Below are positions 6,087 through 9,466 of a stretch of 9,466 nt of DNA, one piece after another. The stretch's first letter is position 1. Each line of letters starts with the position of its first letter. The translations under genes and the position numbers were made by a program. The stretch is from Cytophagales bacterium (GTDB taxonomy: Bacteria; Bacteroidota; Bacteroidia; Cytophagales; Cyclobacteriaceae), in the NCBI GenBank assembly GCA_020063545.1, contig JAGUUF010000205.1, positions 1 through 9,466 of the forward strand, written 5' to 3'. Under the pieces are notes generated by a model. That model ran no database searches, had not been told where the DNA came from, and worked only from the letters and a program-made list of their open reading frames with translations.

Positions 6087-7820
6087 ATGGCAGCACGATT
6101 AATCATACTCTTTTTAATGGCATCGGTTGGTATAACCATGCAGGTGCTTGCACAGGGTAATTACCAGCAGCAGTATGCCAGCGCAAAGGCCTTCTACAAA
6201 GAAGGGAAGTACAACCTGGCGATGGAATCTTTTAAACCCCTTATTCAATACGATGCCGGCAATCCGTTTTCAGAATACGCTTCCTTTTTTTATGCACTCA
6301 GTTCTTATCACCAGGGATACCGGTCGGTGGCAAAGGATATGCTCGTACAGGTTAAAACCCTTTATCCCAATTGGGATCAGCTCGATGAAGTAAACCTGTG
6401 GCTGGCCAAAATCCATTTTGACGGCAGCGATTACTTCCAGGCGCTGCAGGCGCTTGCGCAGATTAAAGCCGGAAAACTTACGAAAGAAGCAGCAGCGCTT
6501 AAGCGCAGTTACCTTGCTTCTGTAACCGATGCTGAAGCGCTGAAGCGGATGCATGAAAACTATCCGAACGATGAGGTAATCGGTGAAAAGCTTGCCCGGG
6601 TTATTGCAAAATCAACGTTACCCAGCGACCAGGCCTTACTGGATAAACTTATTGTAAAGTTTAAACTCAGGAAGTCGGATTTTGTGGAGGAGACGCCACC
6701 AACGGTTTTTAAAGACGTGTATAGCGTATCGGTACTCTTCCCTTTTCTTATTCCATCGCTTGAACCGGCACCTACCCGAAAGCGCAATCAGTTTGTGCTT
6801 GATTTATACGAGGGCATGAAACTGGCTGTTGATACTTTGGCAACACAAGGCATAAAGATTAGCCTTCGGGCGTATGATACCGAGCGTAACCCGGATAAAA
6901 TCAGGGAGATTCTTAAGCAGGATGAATTGCGCAATACCGATCTGATTGTTGGCCCGTTGTTCCAGGAAGAGAATAAACCTGTTCAGGATTTTTCGCGCAC
7001 CAACCGCATAAACCTGTTCAATCCTGTTTCCAACAATTTTGATTTAGTGCGGGACAATCCGTACGGGTATCTCTTCCAGCCTTCCCTCGAATCGCTGGGC
7101 GCCAACTCGGCTGAATTTCTCGACTCCTATAAGCGCAACAAAAAGTGCATAGTTTTTTTTGGCGAAACCAGGCGCGATTCGGTACTGGCCATGAGTTTTC
7201 TGAAGCGGGCGGCCTCCACTAACCTCAATATTATGCAGATTGAGCGGGTTAGCCGTGCCGAATCGGGTAAAATTATGTCCATCCTGGCAACGCCAACTGA
7301 ATTTGATGAATTCAAGTATCCGAAACAATTCAGCTTACCGAAAGACAGCCTGGGCTGCATTTTTGTCGCCTCCGATGATCCGCTCATTTATACGAAGGTG
7401 ATCAGCAGTGTTGAAACACGGAAAGATTCAGTAACCATTTTAGGTTCGGAGGCATGGCTGGACCAAACTGCGGTGGATTTCGATAAATACCAGCAACTGG
7501 GTATTGTGTTGTTTGCATCAAATTATACAGCAGTAACCAACCCGGCTTACAAGGCCTTTCAACGGAAATTTATTCGTACGCATGGAAGGGTGTCAACCGC
7601 TAATCCTTATTCTGATTATGCTAAACTGGGTTATGATTTCATGTTGTTTATTGGTAATGCCCTGCACAAGTACGGGGTGTATTTTCAGGATGCCTTCGGC
7701 AGGCAAAAGTTTGCCGGCTACCTTACCGAGGGTTACGATTTTCAGCATGCACGCGATAACCAGTTGGTTCCCTTTGTTCAGTTCAGGTCGGGTGAATTAG
7801 TATTGATTGACAAGAAATAA
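6087..7820 (+). CDS. Secreted TPR plus type 1 periplasmic-binding-protein-fold protein (LpoA/LppC-like architecture)
   Basis: This 577-residue protein begins with a signal peptide (hydrophobic 4-21, probable cleavage after VLA at 22, then QGNYQQQY); there is no lipobox cysteine. Residues 25-195 are helical and TPR-like (YASAKAFYKEGKYNLAMESFKP read in parts, then paired helices to about 130). From about 211 the pattern becomes a type 1 periplasmic-binding fold: VSVLFPFLIP, FVLDLYEGMKLAVDTL, LIVGPLF (286-292) and NLFNPVSNNF. TPR plus this fold is the architecture of LpoA/LppC, an outer-membrane activator of a peptidoglycan synthase. Bacteroidota members are usually annotated as ABC transporter substrate-binding proteins, yet no permease or ATPase is adjacent. 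ATG 6087 is preferred over GTG 6069, which overlaps guaA and puts an acidic residue before the signal peptide. Ligand and role remain unproven. Confidence 0.75.
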   Translation: MAARLIILFLMASVGITMQVLAQGNYQQQYASAKAFYKEGKYNLAMESFKPLIQYDAGNPFSEYASFFYALSSYHQGYRSVAKDMLVQVKTLYPNWDQLDEVNLWLAKIHFDGSDYFQALQALAQIKAGKLTKEAAALKRSYLASVTDAEALKRMHENYPNDEVIGEKLARVIAKSTLPSDQALLDKLIVKFKLRKSDFVEETPPTVFKDVYSVSVLFPFLIPSLEPAPTRKRNQFVLDLYEGMKLAVDTLATQGIKISLRAYDTERNPDKIREILKQDELRNTDLIVGPLFQEENKPVQDFSRTNRINLFNPVSNNFDLVRDNPYGYLFQPSLESLGANSAEFLDSYKRNKKCIVFFGETRRDSVLAMSFLKRAASTNLNIMQIERVSRAESGKIMSILATPTEFDEFKYPKQFSLPKDSLGCIFVASDDPLIYTKVISSVETRKDSVTILGSEAWLDQTAVDFDKYQQLGIVLFASNYTAVTNPAYKAFQRKFIRTHGRVSTANPYSDYAKLGYDFMLFIGNALHKYGVYFQDAFGRQKFAGYLTEGYDFQHARDNQLVPFVQFRSGELVLIDKK

Positions 7821-7832
7821 ATTCATTGATTC

Positions 7833-9311
7833 ATGAAAATAGCAATCAAGTGGAGTGCAGCCCATCGCAATACAGTCATACTTGCGGTTTGCGGCCTGTT
7901 CCTTTTCGCGTTGCTGGCGCTGTCAACCCGCTATATCCGTGCTGGTTACCGGCAGGCATCCGGTTATCACAACGTGATTGCACGGGCCAGTCAGTTAATT
8001 ACCGAAAGCCGGCTGCATTATTATCGGGTAATTGAAAACAATCGCCCTGGCGATTTAGAGAAAGAAGTGCTGCCTGTACTGGCAGAAGTCACTAAAATTT
8101 TGGATGTCCTTTATGCAGGCGGAAAAATTTCAGGTTCAGATTTTCCGGAGCCCGGTGAGGATACAAAAGCAATCGTAAAAAATGTGCTGTATGATGTGCA
8201 GCAGGTGGTTTCGGTTATCCGGCATCAAAAGCAACTTGGCGCGATAAATCGTACCGAAGTTGAATCATCTTATGAAGTTGCCTCCCAATCGCTAATCAAG
8301 GTTAGCAAGGTTTTTACCGATCAGGCCAAAGCAATTGAAAAACGCACGCAAACCATAGCCTTGCTAAGCCTGGTTGTGCCTGGAGTAATTCTTATTGTTG
8401 CAATTGGTTTATACTTCCGCTTTTACAGTAATCGGTTAAGCCTGGAACAAACATTACGTGCAAGGCTGGACGAAGAAACGATGCGTGTTGAAACACTTTC
8501 TAAATTCATTGAAGCCATTAGCCATGGTGATTATTCCATTACCATTACCGGAGATGATCAAACAGGTTTAACCGGCCGGCTAATGGCCATGCGGGATAAA
8601 CTCAAAGCCAATGCAGAAGAAGATGCCCGCAGAAACTGGGCAACACAGGGCCTGGCACAAATTGGCGAAATCCTGCGCGATACTGCTGATTCAGGTTTGA
8701 TGTATGATAAGCTTATCAGGTTTGTGGTTACCTACACCGGCAGTAACCAGGGCGGGTTATTTCTGCTGAATGACGATGAAGAGAATAACCCATTCCTGGA
8801 GTTGGTTTCTGCGTATGCATTTGAGCGCAAAAAATTTATTACCAAGCGCGTGGAAATCGGGCAGGGCATGGTGGGGCAGTGCTACCTTGAAGCCGACCGG
8901 ATTTTCCTGGCCAAACTGCCCGAAGCGTATGTACATATTACATCAGGGTTAGGTGGGGCTACGCCAACCTGCCTGCTTCTTGTTCCATTAAAAGCCAACG
9001 AAAAAGTGTACGGGGTGCTGGAACTGGCAAGTTTTAAACGGCTTGAAGAGCACGAAATTCAACTGGTGGAAAAATTTGCCGAAAGCATTGCTGCAACGGT
9101 ATCCACCGTAAAAGTTAACGAGAGTACCCGTATGCTGCTGGAGCGTACCCAGCAACAAGCCGAGGAAATGCGCGCCCAGGAGGAGGAAATGCGGCAGAAT
9201 ATGGAGGAACTCTCAGCCACGCAGGAAGAGATGGCCCGTAAAGAACGCGAATACATTAAACGCATTGAAGACCTGGAAGAACAGGTTCATTCTCGGGCAA
9301 CAGCCGGCTGA
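7833..9311 (+). CDS. Membrane-anchored GAF-domain sensor with C-terminal coiled coil
   Basis: This 492-residue protein has a first membrane helix at about 15-32, a largely helical extracytoplasmic domain of about 140 residues, and a second helix at about 174-194. A HAMP-like linker follows (about 195-260, ISHGDYSITITGDDQTG). A GAF domain spans about 275-423, introduced by RNWATQGLAQIGEILR and including QGGLFLLNDDEENNP, IGQGMVGQCYLE and VYGVLELASF. The tail (428-485) is a Glu/Gln-rich coiled coil with EEMRQNMEELSATQEEMARKE. I recognise the GAF-plus-coiled-coil unit from Cytophagales sensors, where further PAS or output domains often follow. Here the protein stops after the coiled coil, with no kinase, cyclase or methyl-accepting module, so it must signal by contact with another protein. 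It starts 12 bp after the previous stop and is probably cotranscribed with guaA. The signal sensed is unknown. Confidence 0.85.
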   Translation: MKIAIKWSAAHRNTVILAVCGLFLFALLALSTRYIRAGYRQASGYHNVIARASQLITESRLHYYRVIENNRPGDLEKEVLPVLAEVTKILDVLYAGGKISGSDFPEPGEDTKAIVKNVLYDVQQVVSVIRHQKQLGAINRTEVESSYEVASQSLIKVSKVFTDQAKAIEKRTQTIALLSLVVPGVILIVAIGLYFRFYSNRLSLEQTLRARLDEETMRVETLSKFIEAISHGDYSITITGDDQTGLTGRLMAMRDKLKANAEEDARRNWATQGLAQIGEILRDTADSGLMYDKLIRFVVTYTGSNQGGLFLLNDDEENNPFLELVSAYAFERKKFITKRVEIGQGMVGQCYLEADRIFLAKLPEAYVHITSGLGGATPTCLLLVPLKANEKVYGVLELASFKRLEEHEIQLVEKFAESIAATVSTVKVNESTRMLLERTQQQAEEMRAQEEEMRQNMEELSATQEEMARKEREYIKRIEDLEEQVHSRATAG

Positions 9312-9334
9312 AAATCGGCAAAATCGCCTTTTCT
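9311..9334 (+). terminator. Weak terminator-like hairpin after the GAF gene
   Basis: GGC (9317-9319) can pair with GCC (9326-9328), and AAAA (9311-9314) with TTTT (9329-9332) if two bases bulge out. The stem is short and consumes its own T-run, so termination would be weak. It is the only candidate in the gap between the GAF gene and the next gene. Confidence 0.2.
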
Positions 9335-9358
9335 ATTACATCACCCAACACGGGGCCA

Positions 9359-9368
9359 ATTACGTAAT
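9359..9368. repeat. 10-bp perfect palindrome ATTACGTAAT upstream of the last promoter
   Basis: ATTACGTAAT is fully self-complementary and ends three bases before the TTG of the candidate promoter at 9372. Its position resembles that of the palindrome before guaA. It could be a regulator site; chance is not excluded. Confidence 0.3.
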
Positions 9369-9371
9369 CGC

Positions 9372-9399
9372 TTGATTCCGTATAAATTCCGTATTTTTA
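9372..9399 (+). promoter_or_regulatory. Candidate promoter of the last gene (TTG-N17-TATTTTTA)
   Basis: TTG at 9372-9374 and TATTTTTA at 9392-9399 fit the Bacteroidota pattern TTG-N17-23-TAnnTTTG with one mismatch at the final base, and lie 18 bp before the ATG at 9418. Two copies of ATTCCGTAT (9375-9383 and 9386-9394) fill the spacer and overlap the -7 box, one helical turn apart. Confidence 0.4.
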
Positions 9400-9417
9400 C
9401 CTGTTATAATACTTTTT

Positions 9418-9466
9418 ATGACACGCATTCATCATTGGTTTGCCATTTTTTGCCTGCTAATGCTTC
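9418..9466 (+). CDS. Start of an unidentified gene with a signal-peptide-like N-terminus (cut by window edge)
   Basis: Sixteen codons are visible: MTRIHHWFAIFCLLML. A short basic/polar start followed by a hydrophobic run is typical of a signal peptide or a first membrane helix. The ATG is the first after an in-frame TGA at 9373-9375, and a promoter-like sequence lies just upstream. The cysteine at residue 12 is inside the hydrophobic run and too early to call a lipobox. Nothing can be said of function. Confidence 0.5.
   Translation, partial: MTRIHHWFAIFCLLML

Noticed and set aside
9301..9310. Palindrome CAGCCGGCTG at the end of the GAF gene
   Set aside because: It lies within the last codons and stop of the GAF gene, leaves no usable loop and has no T-run after it, so it is probably chance.
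9405..9410. Exact TATAAT (E. coli-type -10 box) before the last gene
   Set aside because: Bacteroidota housekeeping sigma factor does not use this box, no matching -35 is well placed, and the TTG-N17-TATTTTTA pattern fits better.
1..9466. Mobile element, CRISPR array, toxin-antitoxin pair or defence island
   Set aside because: No transposase, integrase, terminal inverted repeats, regular repeat-spacer pattern or defence genes were seen; Uma2 alone does not make a system.

Overview
The window looks like an ordinary chromosomal segment of a Bacteroidota bacterium, most likely from Cytophagales or a close relative. Three things point that way. The two best promoters carry the Bacteroidota-type -7 box TAnnTTTG with little or no Shine-Dalgarno signal. 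The GAF sensor has a C-terminal half I recognise from Cytophagales proteins. The methyltransferase, TypA and GuaA also read like Bacteroidota versions. This placement is inference from recall; no search was run.

Left part (1-1740). A TrmH/SpoU-type RNA methyltransferase runs leftward off the edge; only its first 74 codons are present. It is divergent from a complete class I SAM-dependent methyltransferase of the RlmI/RlmK type (TTG start). The 61-bp gap between them holds three alternating AAAGTT/AACTTT half-sites spaced 9 bp apart. A small, AT-richer gene for a Uma2-family PD-(D/E)XK nuclease-like protein follows; it is the only accessory-looking gene here.

Middle part (1741-4551). typA/bipA, a ribosome-associated GTPase gene with a good GGAGG site, has its stop overlapping by one base the start of a secreted TPR-repeat protein. 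The pair ends at a probable intrinsic terminator whose U-tract is also the -7 box of the next promoter.

Right part (4552-9466). guaA (GMP synthase), a secreted TPR plus periplasmic-binding-protein-fold protein (LpoA/LppC-like architecture) and a two-helix membrane GAF sensor with a long coiled coil lie 8 and 12 bp apart and read as one operon. After a 106-bp gap with a candidate promoter, a palindrome and a short direct repeat, a new gene with a signal-peptide-like N-terminus begins and leaves the window.

I see no mobile element, CRISPR array, tRNA or rRNA, and no clear undescribed multi-gene system. The most interesting signals are small regulatory ones: the fused terminator/promoter before guaA with a start codon almost at the predicted transcript start, the three-half-site element in the divergent gap, and palindromes sitting just upstream of promoter -33 boxes.
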